DNA of 64,000 nt from Chryseobacterium joostei (GTDB lineage Bacteria; Bacteroidota; Bacteroidia; Flavobacteriales; Weeksellaceae): NCBI RefSeq assembly GCF_003815775.1, contig NZ_CP033926.1:1736001-1800000 (forward strand). Direction: 5' to 3'. A program made the translations under genes and the position numbers. Below, piece by piece: positions 9,301 to 18,448 of this stretch. Each line of letters begins with the position of its first letter. Positions within the stretch are counted from its first letter, which is position 1. The notes beneath the pieces are model-generated. The model did not search any database and was not told the origin of the DNA. It saw nothing but the letters and a program-made list of their open reading frames with translations.

Positions 9301-10276
9301 ATTAAATAAAAAGACCCTGAATAACAACGGGTCACTATCCCCGATATTATCGTACACAGAAGAAGGAAGTGCTATTGTAAAGGCTTCCGGAATGGCAGTA
9401 AACGGTGTATTTACCGCAGAATTCTATGTTCCAAAGGATATTAATTATGCCGTAGGAGAAGGAAGACTATTGGGATATGCAGATAATAAGGTAATGGATG
9501 TATTCAACAACCAGTCTGTACAGGTAGGTGACATTAACCCTAACGGAGTAAATGACAATCAACCACCAAAAGTAAAGTTATACATGAATAACACGAACTT
9601 TGCAGATGGTGGAATCACCAACCAAAACCCTATGTTGCTGACATGTCTTACAGATGACACAGGAATCAACTCCACAGGATCAGGGATTGGCCATGATATT
9701 ACAGTATACCTGGATGGCCAGATTATCAATACTGTTATCTTAAATGATTTCTATGCTTCAGGAGAAGGAAACGGATGCTTAAATCCAAGTCTTGCCGACT
9801 ATCAAAAAGGGAATGTAACCTATCCTTTCAGAAATCTTGCTATTGGACAACATCAATTGACATTTAAAGTTTGGGATATAAACAATAATTCAACAACTAC
9901 TACGTTAAATTTTGAGGTTAAGGATGAGTCTGATCAACATCTGACCATAAACCGTCCGCTGAACTGGCCAAATCCTTTCACCAACAAGACATATATTCAG
10001 TTTGAACATAACTGTGATGATATTTTGGATGTGAATGTACAGATCTACACAATAACCGGAAGATTAGTAAGAACTTTATCTCAACCGGTAGTTGCAGAAC
10101 CGTTCCTACAGGGCTTTAGAACCCCTCGTCAGGCTATAGAATGGGACGGAAGAGATGATTTTGGGGCTACAGTTGCAAAAGGTACGTATATTTTTAAGAT
10201 ATTTGCAAAAAGTCAAAATCAAGAAAAATGCAAAGGAAGTGCTACAGCTGTAGAAAAAATGGTACTTTTGAAATAA
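6380..10276 (+). CDS. porU: Type IX secretion system sortase PorU
   Basis: A 1298-residue secreted protein with a Sec signal peptide (ends near LYAQ) and a gingipain-like C25 peptidase core. The catalytic histidine is H789 in FGHGGINGW and the cysteine C827 in STITCEFTLWDEP. The last 85 residues (NWPNPFTNKT ... GTYIFKIFAK) resemble a type IX sorting domain, which PorU retains. PorU removes the C-terminal signal of type IX cargo at the cell surface and attaches the cargo to lipid. It is followed 60 bases later by porV, its partner, and lies divergent to gldJ. Confidence 0.95.
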   Translation: MRRKITLLSLIAFTSALYAQRNTIEWSGSKIQDFGDTKINLPNFKNEGFSFSQNNVFIVTKQKIGENQLKISDFTWDSVSNQDLFELDKSSLPDHDIADVVYYTLDGERYASINVALFKNVKGRIQRLSSFNVSEASTPLNTSGGVNKIGTAGNPLASGNFYKIKVDKSGVFKVTAQFLRDNGINPSSVNPKNMRIYGNGGNMLPEFNQDPRYNSLQENAIQVVGEDDGVWNDSDYALFYAQGPDGYNLYDTSNGNGIKRKETRSDTSNNLKNIYDDFSYYYINFDKGMGKRVQTIDGTLPPQLITRYDNYQVINNDQKNLLKVGRTWVEDSPFSSEKVITLTTNSPIQPNDLIRYRTRVIGYRSQQNSIEIKLNDLPAFSQTVSTDTSSYQYTFFPILYSGTTTNLTGNQITFKYNPDIAKNPNGTFYLDYVEVQYKENLAFNGTQMNFRDYSLLSGSSTNYGFSVSNASSLEQVWDVTDITNANRRVNKAGAGSFNFGYIAADQNFNNEFVAFRADAAYTPQFVGRISNQNLSALQAIDYLILTVPEMMGQAQRLANYHQTKNNYKVEIVDVNKIYEEFGNGSKDLTAIRDFVTKLNTPAGRLKYVFILGDTSYDYKNRVPNNTNVVTSYQSEHSSDYIASFVTDDYIVMTQPQTTLFVEHNLPDLPVGRIPAANITEAGNMIDKTLAYYNSLPGQSSPFGEWRMRLDFVVDDNGEGGGPFHNVMNNTLSGLFEQPGVQGLKEYNVKKLYQDAFTIQSTSGGPRYPQVNQAISNSIGNSLYLFYFGHGGINGWAQERVLTSTEIQNSNNFSNVYSRFPLVSTITCEFTLWDEPATNSAGEQFMKLKQGGPASMITSSRAIGVDYGRDFTDVFTRNIFKLTSDDFNTLGYAHLNARKEKGANANHLRVNFLGDPAMKLSRPQRLLAIDNIETPVPGLIRGLDFVKIKGHINNPNGTLNNTFNGRVSINIFDKRLNKKTLNNNGSLSPILSYTEEGSAIVKASGMAVNGVFTAEFYVPKDINYAVGEGRLLGYADNKVMDVFNNQSVQVGDINPNGVNDNQPPKVKLYMNNTNFADGGITNQNPMLLTCLTDDTGINSTGSGIGHDITVYLDGQIINTVILNDFYASGEGNGCLNPSLADYQKGNVTYPFRNLAIGQHQLTFKVWDINNNSTTTTLNFEVKDESDQHLTINRPLNWPNPFTNKTYIQFEHNCDDILDVNVQIYTITGRLVRTLSQPVVAEPFLQGFRTPRQAIEWDGRDDFGATVAKGTYIFKIFAKSQNQEKCKGSATAVEKMVLLK

Positions 10277-10336
10277 TTAATTGATACAATAGATAATAAT
10301 ATTAATAAAAAACTGATAATATATAAAAGACAACAT

Positions 10337-11497
10337 ATGAATTTAACTACTAAACTGCTTTTAGGATTTGGGTTAAGTGCTGGTTTTCTAGGCTATTCGC
10401 AAGATTTAGGTAAAATAAACCCTGTACTAACCGGAGCTCCTTTCCTAAGAATTGCACCAGACGCAAGATCAGGAGGTATGGGAGATCAAGGGGTAGTAAC
10501 CTCGCCTGATGCATTCTCACAATTCTGGAATGCAGCTAAATATCCTTTTAGCAGAACAAGTTCTTCCGTAGGTCTATCCTATACACCATATATGGGCAAG
10601 CTTACCAATGATGTATTCTTATTATATGGTGCATTCCATAAATTCTTGGGACAGGATGAAAGATCTACGATCTCTGCGAGTATTTATTATTTCAATATGG
10701 GGCAGGTAGACCTGACTCAGTTGGTAGGAACAGATGTTGCCTCAATGGGAGTATCTAAGCCTAATGAATTCTCTATTGATGTTGCCTATGGTTTGAAACT
10801 TTCTGATTCCTACTCAATGGCTGTAACAGGTAGATTTATCCGTTCAGACTTAGCCGGAGGATTCAATACAGATACTACACTTAAAGCAGCAAACTCTTTT
10901 GCTGTAGATATTTCAGGATATTACACTTCCGAGAGATTCTCAAGTTTTGGAGGATATGATGGTAAACTGAATGCTGGTTTTGCAGTACAGAATTTAGGTC
11001 CTAAACTGGATTATACAGGAAACGAAGAATCAAGATCTTATTTACCTACCATGGCAAGATTAGGGGTTGGTTATGATATGTATATGGATGATCTTAATAG
11101 AATAGGAATTAGCTTCGAGGGATCAAAGCTTTTGGTACCAGGATCTGAATATGCAGGAATGGGCCCAGACAGACAGCCTAGATATGAAATTCCAAACGTA
11201 GGCCCAATGGCCGGTATCGGAAAATCTTTCAAGAACAAAAACAGTATCATGTATAGTGGGGCCTTAGAATATTCATATGACAATGCTTTCTCTGTAAGAG
11301 GTGGTTACTTCCACGAAAGTGAAGAGCAGGGAGCAAGACAGTTTGCTACTGCAGGTCTTGGATTGAAGTACCGTTCTTTCGGATTGGATCTTTCTTACCT
11401 GATCAATATGTCAAAAGTAAACAGTGCTTTAGATAATACACTTCGTTTCGGGCTTACCTGGAACATTGGAGATGAAACATCCAATAACGATCGTTAA
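10337..11497 (+). CDS. porV: Type IX secretion outer membrane protein PorV
   Basis: This 386-residue protein has a signal peptide (cleavage after GYSQ) and the PorV/LptO start pattern TGAPFLRIAPDARSGGMGDQ, followed by GLGLKYRSFGLDLSYL-type amphipathic strands to a C-terminal LRFGLTWNI, typical of a FadL-like beta-barrel. PorV takes cargo from the SprA translocon and presents it to the PorU sortase. It follows porU directly, presumably in one operon, and ends in a clear terminator. Confidence 0.95.
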   Translation: MNLTTKLLLGFGLSAGFLGYSQDLGKINPVLTGAPFLRIAPDARSGGMGDQGVVTSPDAFSQFWNAAKYPFSRTSSSVGLSYTPYMGKLTNDVFLLYGAFHKFLGQDERSTISASIYYFNMGQVDLTQLVGTDVASMGVSKPNEFSIDVAYGLKLSDSYSMAVTGRFIRSDLAGGFNTDTTLKAANSFAVDISGYYTSERFSSFGGYDGKLNAGFAVQNLGPKLDYTGNEESRSYLPTMARLGVGYDMYMDDLNRIGISFEGSKLLVPGSEYAGMGPDRQPRYEIPNVGPMAGIGKSFKNKNSIMYSGALEYSYDNAFSVRGGYFHESEEQGARQFATAGLGLKYRSFGLDLSYLINMSKVNSALDNTLRFGLTWNIGDETSNNDR

Positions 11498-11516
11498 GAA
11501 CTGTAACAACTATATA

Positions 11517-11551
11517 AAAAAGCCTCATCAATATGTATGAGGCTTTTTTTA
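11517..11551 (+). terminator. Terminator of porU-porV
   Basis: Hairpin AAGCCTCAT / ATGAGGCTT followed by a run of T at 11543-11551. Confidence 0.85.
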
Positions 11552-11659
11552 TAATCATTGGTACTTATATGATGTAACCTTCTCACCATTATTAAAAAAA
11601 TATAACATTTAAGTTCACAAAAGTCTCTTCTTTATGGCTATTTTGTTAAATTCAATAGC

Positions 11660-11667
11660 TATTTTTG
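11660..11667 (+). promoter_or_regulatory. -7 box of the FUSC gene, four bases before the ATG
   Basis: TATTTTTG followed by TAGT and then ATG. A TTTTG occurs only 14 bases upstream, closer than usual for the -33 element, so the promoter assignment rests mainly on the -7 box. Confidence 0.45.
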
Positions 11668-11671
11668 TAGT

Positions 11672-13936
11672 ATGAACTATTCGGCAGAGCTAAAGAAATT
11701 TGTAACCAGTCAGTATTTGTATTCTGCCATCAGAATTACATTAGCCACTGTTCTGCCTTGTCTGGTTCTCGCCCACTTTGGAATCTTAAAAGAATACTTC
11801 CTCTTCCCTCTTGGAACCAGCTTTGTAGCCCTTACAGACCAACCAGGACCTTTCATCCGAAGAAGAAATGCACTTGCTTTTGCAATCTGCTGTTTTGTCT
11901 TTGTTGCATTAATTGCAAGTTTAGTGATGAACTTTAAATTGTTGGTCATCCTTGAAATCATAGTATTCGGTATGTTTTTCTCCCTTATTGGGGTATATGG
12001 CCAGCGATTGGCCGCCGTAGGTTCCTTATCACTTGTTGTACTCGCGATCTTTATTGATGGGCATCTTACCGGAAGTGATATTTTTAAAAGTTTACTGATC
12101 TTTGCCTGCGGATGCATCTGGTTTTTATTGATATTCCTTATAGTAACCACCATTCGTCCCTATACACTGGCGGGGCAGATGATTGGAGAAAACTATCTTC
12201 AGCTGGCAGAATTTTTAAAAATTAAAGCCAATTATTATCAAAAAAATCCGGACTTTGACAAGCTTACGACTCAGGTCATTGCAAAGCAGATTGAAATAAA
12301 AAACCTTCAGGAAGAAACCAGGGAAACCGTTTTCAAAACAAGAACCATCGTTAATGAATCTACAACAACCAGCCGTTTGTTGATGTTGATGTTTTTGAAT
12401 TCCATGGACCTTCATGAGAAGCTGATGACCTCTGAAAGTGATTACCAAAAGCTGCAGCAGAGCTTTGAGGACAGTATGATCCTTGTCAACATTCACGATT
12501 ATCTGAATCTTCTGGCTGAAGAAATAACCAATATTGGGATTGCCCTCCAAAGCGGAACAAGAGCAAAACCAATGTTTAACCTTGAGCTTGAATTAAAGAA
12601 TCTTAATTATAATTACTTCGAACTCAGAAACAGACAGCTGTCCTCAGACAGTCTGGAAAACTTCATGGTTCTGCGCCAGATTCTGATGCGCATCAATGAA
12701 ATTACAAAAGAGATCAACGAGATTTATAAGGTATTCTCCCAAAACGTAAAGCTTGCAAAAAGTCTATCCACCGGACTAGACCTGAAAAAGTTTATGCCTA
12801 ATGAACCTAAGCTTAATTCTAAGGTTCTAAGAAATAATATTTCATTATCCTCTTCCCAATTCCGTCATGCCATAAGAATTACAACAGCCCTGTTACTCGG
12901 CTATATTTTCTCCATGTTTGATTTTCTGGGACTGGGGCACACGTATTGGATATTAATTACCATTACAGCCATCCTGAAGCCAGCATACTCCATTACCAAG
13001 CAACGAAATCTGCTTCGTCTCTACGGAACGGTTACCGGAGCTACAATTGCCTATATTATTCTGCATTTTATACATATCAATGGAGTATTATTTGCCATTC
13101 TGCTCATCAGTATGATTATGTGCTTCAGTTTCTTGAAAGGACGCTATTTCTGGGCCGTATTGTTCATGACGATCTATGTTTTTCTAAGCTTTAATTTCTT
13201 AAATCCTGGAAAAGTAAACATTATCTTCAAGGATAGGGTTCTGGATACTGCCATTGCCGGAATTATTGCTTTTGCAGTTTCTTATATTGTATTGCCTGTT
13301 TGGGAGCATACACAAAACCTTGATCTGATGAAAAAATCTGCTGCAGATAATCTCATCTATTTTCAGAGTGTAATCTCGAAGTTTCTACAGGGAGATTTTG
13401 ATATTGAAGATTATAAGATGAAACGAAAAAATGCGATCATTTCATTGGCCAACCTTTCCGATAACTTCCAGAGAATGATTTCTGATCCTAAAAATCAGCA
13501 GAAAAAACTTGAAGTCGTTCATCAGTTTGTGGCAACATCACATCTTGTCACCGCCTACACCGCATCTTTGTCTCAATACTCCAAAAGCAATGAACAATAT
13601 CCAGAGATAGATGCCGAGAGCTGGAGTAGAAAAATAGAAGCAGAAATGCAACAGACCTCAACCCTTTTAAATGGGGATGATGTGGATGAAGCCCTTAAGA
13701 TGGAAAGCCGTCTTGAGCCAGAAGATTCTTCCATTGAAGATATGCTTATGAAAAGAAAAACAGAGATTGAGGAAAACGAAATTGTTGACAGAAGAGATCC
13801 TGACAAGATTTCCCATCTAACGGAGCTTAAAAATATTCATGATATTCTGGAACTAATCTATGACGTGGCCAAAGAACAGAGAAAGGTCATTGAAAAATAC
13901 AGAAGCGAAAAGCATGCTACTCCTCCACAATCGTAA
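11672..13936 (+). CDS. FUSC/YccS-family inner membrane protein
   Basis: A 754-residue membrane protein with the duplicated architecture of the FUSC (fusaric acid resistance, YccS/YhfK) family: an N-terminal group of about six hydrophobic helices (residues 20-165), a long hydrophilic helical middle, a second group of helices (about 405-550) starting with the FRHAIRITTALLLGYI pattern, and a charged C-terminal tail. The family is thought to export aromatic acids, but the substrate of this member is unknown. Its last 20 bases overlap the convergent phosphopantetheinyl transferase gene. Confidence 0.85.
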   Translation: MNYSAELKKFVTSQYLYSAIRITLATVLPCLVLAHFGILKEYFLFPLGTSFVALTDQPGPFIRRRNALAFAICCFVFVALIASLVMNFKLLVILEIIVFGMFFSLIGVYGQRLAAVGSLSLVVLAIFIDGHLTGSDIFKSLLIFACGCIWFLLIFLIVTTIRPYTLAGQMIGENYLQLAEFLKIKANYYQKNPDFDKLTTQVIAKQIEIKNLQEETRETVFKTRTIVNESTTTSRLLMLMFLNSMDLHEKLMTSESDYQKLQQSFEDSMILVNIHDYLNLLAEEITNIGIALQSGTRAKPMFNLELELKNLNYNYFELRNRQLSSDSLENFMVLRQILMRINEITKEINEIYKVFSQNVKLAKSLSTGLDLKKFMPNEPKLNSKVLRNNISLSSSQFRHAIRITTALLLGYIFSMFDFLGLGHTYWILITITAILKPAYSITKQRNLLRLYGTVTGATIAYIILHFIHINGVLFAILLISMIMCFSFLKGRYFWAVLFMTIYVFLSFNFLNPGKVNIIFKDRVLDTAIAGIIAFAVSYIVLPVWEHTQNLDLMKKSAADNLIYFQSVISKFLQGDFDIEDYKMKRKNAIISLANLSDNFQRMISDPKNQQKKLEVVHQFVATSHLVTAYTASLSQYSKSNEQYPEIDAESWSRKIEAEMQQTSTLLNGDDVDEALKMESRLEPEDSSIEDMLMKRKTEIEENEIVDRRDPDKISHLTELKNIHDILELIYDVAKEQRKVIEKYRSEKHATPPQS

Positions 13937-14531
13937 AGCAGTAGTCATCAAAAAATTCCACTCTGGCCTTAAATTCATCTGAAAACTGCTCGTCATACAC
14001 CCTACAGCTTATTTTATGAAGATGCTTCAGCTCAAATGGCTTCACTTCATAGTTTTTCTTTAAAGACCAATACTTGGAATGGTGGATCTTGTACATACTT
14101 TCCTTTACACTCCAGATAATGGTGTAAAAAGTATCCGCCTTATCCTTCGGAATAAAACCCCGCTCATTTTCATACGTGAATTTATCAATCACCCTTAAAA
14201 TCTTAGGGTTGAATTTTTCCACATCTATTCCTATCTTATTTTTAGAAATAGCAATGGCTGCAAAAGGAAAAGAATGGGTAATGGAAATTTCTGCGTCATT
14301 GGGAGAAAGAAAAGGCTCCCTTTCCTTATATAAGATCTTGGATTGAGGTTTTAAACCTTTTAAAAGCTTACGTACCATCAATACCTCAAGCAATTTTTTA
14401 GGATGATAATCTTTTACTTTTTCGGCATTTTCCGGTTCCAGAAGTTCATTGATATCAAGTTCTTCACTTTCATCATACTTCCAAACAAGGATGGTGGCAT
14501 TATCATCTGAAAAATCTCGGTAAAGGGGCAT
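13917..14531 (-). CDS. 4'-phosphopantetheinyl transferase superfamily protein
   Basis: Counting from the ATG at 14531 the protein has 204 residues; a longer in-frame start would add a serine/phenylalanine-rich stretch that is not part of the family. The two PPTase motifs are present: GIDVE (residues 101-105, Mg2+ binding) and WSVKESMYK (140-148). Such enzymes move the phosphopantetheine arm of CoA to acyl or peptidyl carrier proteins. No carrier protein or synthase lies nearby, so this may be a general Sfp-type enzyme. It overlaps the end of the FUSC gene by 20 bases, tail to tail. Confidence 0.88.
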   Translation of the reverse strand: MPLYRDFSDDNATILVWKYDESEELDINELLEPENAEKVKDYHPKKLLEVLMVRKLLKGLKPQSKILYKEREPFLSPNDAEISITHSFPFAAIAISKNKIGIDVEKFNPKILRVIDKFTYENERGFIPKDKADTFYTIIWSVKESMYKIHHSKYWSLKKNYEVKPFELKHLHKISCRVYDEQFSDEFKARVEFFDDYCFTIVEE

Positions 14532-14705
14532 CGTTTTTTTATTCGATAAAAATAGTGAAAAGATGTGGAAAGAGAAAATGGATGAAAGAAGAGAAGATGA
14601 GAGCAGGAATCTGGAAGCTATGATCTGCCAATAGAAAAAGCTGTACAATTAGGTTAAAAAGAAATTAACCATTAACACAACGTCTAAATTCCTGCCCTTA
14701 TTTTT

Positions 14706-15224
14706 TTATTTAGATTGATGGTTTGCATCATTTCGATGTTCAATAATCTCAAGATTTGAATTTACAAAATAGGCACTTCCAAATCCGTTTACGTAGGAAC
14801 CTTTTACCGGCTGTAGAGCAATTAGGATAAAATCTCCCATTTCAGAAATAACATCTACTACTTTTCCGTGTGTTTCCTTAAGTTTTACAATAACATTATC
14901 CCATGTCTCTGAATCTCTTGCTATCTGAGAAGTTGTAGCTTCAAGCGTCAAACGTTCACGGGCATAGATCTGTTTTGTAGCAGATTCATCTTCAATAAAC
15001 ATTACAGAAGTTTTTCTTCCCTCTGAAAGGTTTTTCGTGTGTCTGGCCATGAAAGAAACCAAGATATAAAATGTCTGTTCTATCTGTACGAATGGTGCAT
15101 AGCTGGAATTGGGATTTCCTTCAGCATCTACAGTAGCCAGCATTACACTTTTTGTATTGGCTATTAGTTCTTTTATTTTTGGAGCAACCGGTTTTGTTTT
15201 TTTCTCTGTATTGGTATGATTCAT
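14706..15224 (-). CDS. HugZ-like pyridoxamine-phosphate-oxidase-fold protein
   Basis: A 172-residue protein with the split-barrel FMN-binding fold: SVMLATVDAEGNPNSSYAPF near the N-terminus and the FYILVSFMARHTKNLSEGRKTSVMFIEDE block typical of HugZ-type heme utilisation proteins, with the TLEATTSQI strand following. HugZ proteins bind or degrade heme for iron acquisition. No heme receptor lies nearby, so a role in heme use is inferred only from the family; other PNPOx-like proteins bind FMN or F420. Confidence 0.75.
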   Translation of the reverse strand: MNHTNTEKKTKPVAPKIKELIANTKSVMLATVDAEGNPNSSYAPFVQIEQTFYILVSFMARHTKNLSEGRKTSVMFIEDESATKQIYARERLTLEATTSQIARDSETWDNVIVKLKETHGKVVDVISEMGDFILIALQPVKGSYVNGFGSAYFVNSNLEIIEHRNDANHQSK

Positions 15225-15342
15225 AAGATATTATTTATCATATAAAAGTATTTATTTATATTAAGACTAAATAACTTTTAATCATGTTTAATCTCATGAA
15301 ATTGAAATTGATCTGTCGTTTTTTTATCTTAATTATAAATTG

Positions 15343-15350
15343 TAATTTTG
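15343..15350 (+). promoter_or_regulatory. -7 box of ahcY
   Basis: TAATTTTG matches TAnnTTTG and lies 39 bases before the ahcY ATG. A run of T (15319-15325) at the -33 distance is a weak partner. Confidence 0.4.
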
Positions 15351-15389
15351 CCTTTCGTTATCAACTGAATTTAAATATATTCATTACAT

Positions 15390-16703
15390 ATGAGTACTAC
15401 AACACAATACGTTCCTTATAAAGTTAAGGATATCTCCCTTGCAGAATGGGGAAGAAAAGAAATTACCCTTGCAGAAGCAGAAATGCCAGGTTTGATGTCT
15501 ATCCGTGAAGAATACGGACCATCTCAACCGCTTAAAGGAGCAAGAATTGCTGGATGTCTTCACATGACGATCCAAACAGCTGTGCTTATCGAGACATTGG
15601 TAGCTTTAGGAGCTGAAGTTACTTGGTCATCTTGTAATATTTTCTCTACACAGGATCACGCTGCTGCTGCTATTGCTGCTGCAGGAATTCCGGTTTATGC
15701 TTGGAAAGGATTAAATGAAGAGGAATTTGACTGGTGTATTGAGCAGACTTTATTCTTCGGTGAAGACAGAAAACCATTAAACATGATCTTGGATGATGGT
15801 GGAGATTTAACAAACATGGTTTTTGATAAATACCCTGAATTCACAAAAGATATCAAAGGACTTTCTGAAGAAACTACTACAGGAGTTCACAGACTTTACG
15901 AAAGAATGAAGAACGGAACTTTAGTAATGCCTGCTATCAACGTAAATGATTCTGTAACTAAATCTAAATTCGACAACAAATACGGATGTAAGGAATCTGC
16001 AGTAGATGCTGTAAGAAGAGCTACTGACGTAATGTTGGCAGGAAAAAGAGTGGTAGTTTGCGGATACGGAGACGTAGGTAAAGGTACTGCTGCTTCTTTC
16101 AGAGGTGCTGGTTCTATTGTTACAGTTACTGAAATTGACCCAATCTGTGCGCTTCAGGCTGCAATGGACGGTTATGAAGTAAAAAGATTAGATACTGTGG
16201 TAGACAATGCTGATATCATCATTACTACAACGGGTAACTTCAACATCGTAAGAGGAGAACACTTCCTTAAAATGAAAGATAAGGCTATCGTTTGTAACAT
16301 CGGTCACTTCGATAACGAAATCGATATGGCTTGGTTAAACCAAAACTACGGTCAGACTAAATCTGAAGTGAAGCCTCAGGTTGATATCTATACAATCGAA
16401 GGAAAAGAAGTAATCATTTTAGCAGAAGGAAGACTAGTAAACCTAGGATGTGCTACAGGACACCCAAGTTTCGTAATGTCTAACTCTTTCTCTAACCAGA
16501 CTTTGGCACAGATCGAGCTTTGGAACAACTCTGCAGCTTACGGAAACGAAGTATATATGCTACCTAAGCATTTAGATGAAAAAGTAGCTGCTTTACACCT
16601 TAAGAAATTAAGTGTAGAGCTTGAAACGCTTTCTCCTGAGCAAGCTGAATATATCGGAGTAGATGTAAAAGGGCCATTCAAGCCTGAGTACTACAGATAC
16701 TAG
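15390..16703 (+). CDS. ahcY: Adenosylhomocysteinase (SAH hydrolase)
   Basis: This 437-residue protein shows the diagnostic SAH hydrolase blocks: [15 protein letters not shown], the substrate-binding [24 protein letters not shown], the NAD-binding [17 protein letters not shown], and the C-terminal [10 protein letters not shown]. It reversibly splits S-adenosylhomocysteine to adenosine and homocysteine in the cytoplasm, keeping methyltransferases free of product inhibition. Codon choice is visibly biased (many GCT, AAC, TAC), as expected for a highly expressed gene. It is followed by a strong terminator. Confidence 0.97.
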   Translation: MSTTTQYVPYKVKDISLAEWGRKEITLAEAEMPGLMSIREEYGPSQPLKGARIAGCLHMTIQTAVLIETLVALGAEVTWSSCNIFSTQDHAAAAIAAAGIPVYAWKGLNEEEFDWCIEQTLFFGEDRKPLNMILDDGGDLTNMVFDKYPEFTKDIKGLSEETTTGVHRLYERMKNGTLVMPAINVNDSVTKSKFDNKYGCKESAVDAVRRATDVMLAGKRVVVCGYGDVGKGTAASFRGAGSIVTVTEIDPICALQAAMDGYEVKRLDTVVDNADIIITTTGNFNIVRGEHFLKMKDKAIVCNIGHFDNEIDMAWLNQNYGQTKSEVKPQVDIYTIEGKEVIILAEGRLVNLGCATGHPSFVMSNSFSNQTLAQIELWNNSAAYGNEVYMLPKHLDEKVAALHLKKLSVELETLSPEQAEYIGVDVKGPFKPEYYRY

Positions 16704-16723
16704 GATTCATAAAAATATGATAC

Positions 16724-16757
16724 AATCCCACTATTTTGAAATAGTGGGATTTTTTTA
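16724..16757 (+). terminator. Terminator of ahcY
   Basis: Thirteen-base stem AATCCCACTATTT / AAATAGTGGGATT followed by seven T. Confidence 0.9.
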
Positions 16758-16803
16758 TTTCCTAAACTTAATATATTCTTTATTTTTGAAAACAAAAACT
16801 AAC

Positions 16804-17604
16804 ATGAAAAACTACCTATTTCTAGGGATGATGAGCACTGTTATACTCTTTAACAGCTGCAGCAACGGTGATGACAATACCAATGATTCTTCAGAAAAAA
16901 AATTACTCCTGAGCAAAGTGACCACTACCTATATGGGTATTCCTGACAACGTGGAAACAGGCATACTTACATTTCAATACAATAATAAGGGACAACTTGT
17001 AAAAATGCAATCTAAAGACGGAACCACTACCTTTGAATATAATAATAATAATAATAAACCCGTAAAATCAAATTATTACAACAGTCAACAAAAATTAGAA
17101 TATTATTCTGAATTTAGCTACGACGGAAACCAGTTGATAGGTAATAAAGTTGTATCTCCAACCCCTCAAAACAATATAACTTATAAATACACTTATGCTC
17201 TCAACGGCCAGCTTGCCACTTCAACTATTTGTAATTCTGTAAATTGCTCCAGCCCTACTATTGAATATTATACCTATAACGGTGATAATGTTTCTGTATA
17301 TACTGTAAATATTGGTGAAACTAACTTTAGCCTAAAAAACGAATATTCTTCTGATAATAAATTTACTCCTTACACCAATATCAATAAGTATCTGAAAATT
17401 TTCTTTAGAAGGACCGAAACTTTAAGTAAAAATAACTACTTAACAGATAAAAATAGCTCTAACTCTTCAGGAAATTGGCTACCCAATGATACTATCACTT
17501 ATACTTTAGAATACAATAGCTCAGGGTTTCCTATCAAATCTTTAGGAAAAAACCAAAATGGAAAATCTATTGTTCAATATGATTACGAATATATTATCCA
17601 ATAA
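16804..17604 (+). CDS. Lipoprotein with YD-repeat-like strands, unknown function
   Basis: The ATG at 16804 gives 266 residues beginning with a lipoprotein signal (MKNYLFLGMMSTVILFNSC, cysteine at 19 followed by an acidic SNGDD stretch). The mature part has short strands of the form FEYNNNNNKPVKSNYYN and FSYDGNQLIGNK, reminiscent of the YD/RHS-like strand repeats seen in many Bacteroidetes lipoproteins. A longer in-frame start exists but reads through the ahcY terminator. A TATTTTTG box lies 15 bases before the ATG. No partner gene; terminators on both sides suggest a single-gene unit. Confidence 0.7.
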   Translation: MKNYLFLGMMSTVILFNSCSNGDDNTNDSSEKKLLLSKVTTTYMGIPDNVETGILTFQYNNKGQLVKMQSKDGTTTFEYNNNNNKPVKSNYYNSQQKLEYYSEFSYDGNQLIGNKVVSPTPQNNITYKYTYALNGQLATSTICNSVNCSSPTIEYYTYNGDNVSVYTVNIGETNFSLKNEYSSDNKFTPYTNINKYLKIFFRRTETLSKNNYLTDKNSSNSSGNWLPNDTITYTLEYNSSGFPIKSLGKNQNGKSIVQYDYEYIIQ

Positions 17605-17610
17605 TAAACA

Positions 17611-17640
17611 AGCTCTCCATTCTTGGGGAGTTTTTATTTT
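17611..17640 (+). terminator. Terminator after the lipoprotein gene
   Basis: Stem AGCTCTCC / GGGGAGTT with G-T pairs, followed by a T-rich tail. Confidence 0.65.
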
Positions 17641-17642
17641 AT

Positions 17643-17747
17643 AGAAGCTAATCCCACTATCCGTTCATACTCCTCACGCCTTGCATTCCCTATTCTAATC
17701 TATCAACTTCCTTGCTTTTACTGTGGGATATCCACTTCTACCGGGCT
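17643..17747. repeat. Degenerate intergenic repeat, copy A
   Basis: Shares AGAAGCT, the core TATCCG(T/C)TCATACTCCTC and a distal part (CTGNGGG ... ACTATC/ACTTCTACCGGGCTA) with 49636-49721. Both copies are intergenic and GC-richer than their surroundings. The short open frame running through it looks accidental. Confidence 0.6.
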
Positions 17748-17850
17748 AAAATTTTTGTTTCTGTTCCGTATTTTGCCCATATTTTTTCATCATCATAGGG
17801 AAGTTAGCAAAAAATGAATATATTTAGCTCCTTAAACAAAACATTAATTC

Positions 17851-18243
17851 ATGAAAAAACAAAGAGTATCGAATGCGTTTGTCGCAGCATCTTGGATAGC
17901 ATTGGGAGCCGGAATGATTGGTTTTATTGTAGGTCTTGTAAGAGCTGAAATGCTGCTGAACGAGAAAGGCTACTATTTCACCATTCTATTATATGGTTTA
18001 TTTGCAGTAGTATCCTTACAAAAAGCGGTGCGTGATAAATTAGAAAACATTCAGGTAACTGATATTTACTATGGGATCTGCTGGTTCGCTACATTATCAT
18101 CAATTGTATTACTGGCTATCGGACTTTGGAATGCTACCATACTTCCGAGTGAAAAAGGATTCTATGCCTTCGCATTTCTCCTCGCTCTTTTTGGTGCCAT
18201 CGCCGTTCAGAAAAATACCCGAGACAATATGCTTCAAGAATAA
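17851..18243 (+). CDS. YiaA/YiaB family inner membrane protein
   Basis: A 130-residue membrane protein made of two similar halves, each with two hydrophobic helices and a motif of the form NEKGYY...GLFAVVSLQKAVRD (first half) and SEKGFY...ALFGAIAVQKNTRD (second half). This is the YiaAB two-helix domain in tandem. The family is widespread but has no established function. The gene stands alone between terminators. Confidence 0.85.
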   Translation: MKKQRVSNAFVAASWIALGAGMIGFIVGLVRAEMLLNEKGYYFTILLYGLFAVVSLQKAVRDKLENIQVTDIYYGICWFATLSSIVLLAIGLWNATILPSEKGFYAFAFLLALFGAIAVQKNTRDNMLQE

Positions 18244-18246
18244 TAC

Positions 18247-18278
18247 AAAAACTCTCCAGATCTGGAGAGTTTTTATTT
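18247..18278 (+). terminator. Terminator of the YiaA/B gene
   Basis: Palindromic stem AAAACTCTCCAGA / TCTGGAGAGTTTT followed by T-rich sequence. Confidence 0.85.
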
Positions 18279-18400
18279 TATAAAATCCACAACCATTACC
18301 CTCTTATCATATACAAAAATCTAGCATTGTTATTATTATTTTCTTCATTACATTTCAGATAACAAATGCACATAACGAATTCATCAAAAAATAAAAACAA

Positions 18401-18432
18401 GAAAGCCCCACTGTAATGAGTGAGGCTTTTAT
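18401..18432 (-). terminator. Terminator of purE
   Basis: On the minus strand a stem AAAGCCTCACT / AGTGGGGCTTT with one mismatch is followed by TCTTGTTTTT. Confidence 0.7.
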
Positions 18433-18448
18433 TTTTAAGCTTTAAAAA

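Noticed and set aside
17623..17817. Open frame of 64 codons after the lipoprotein terminator
   Set aside because: It runs through the terminator tail and the degenerate repeat; the composition is not protein-like and the same repeat at 49636 gives a different frame.
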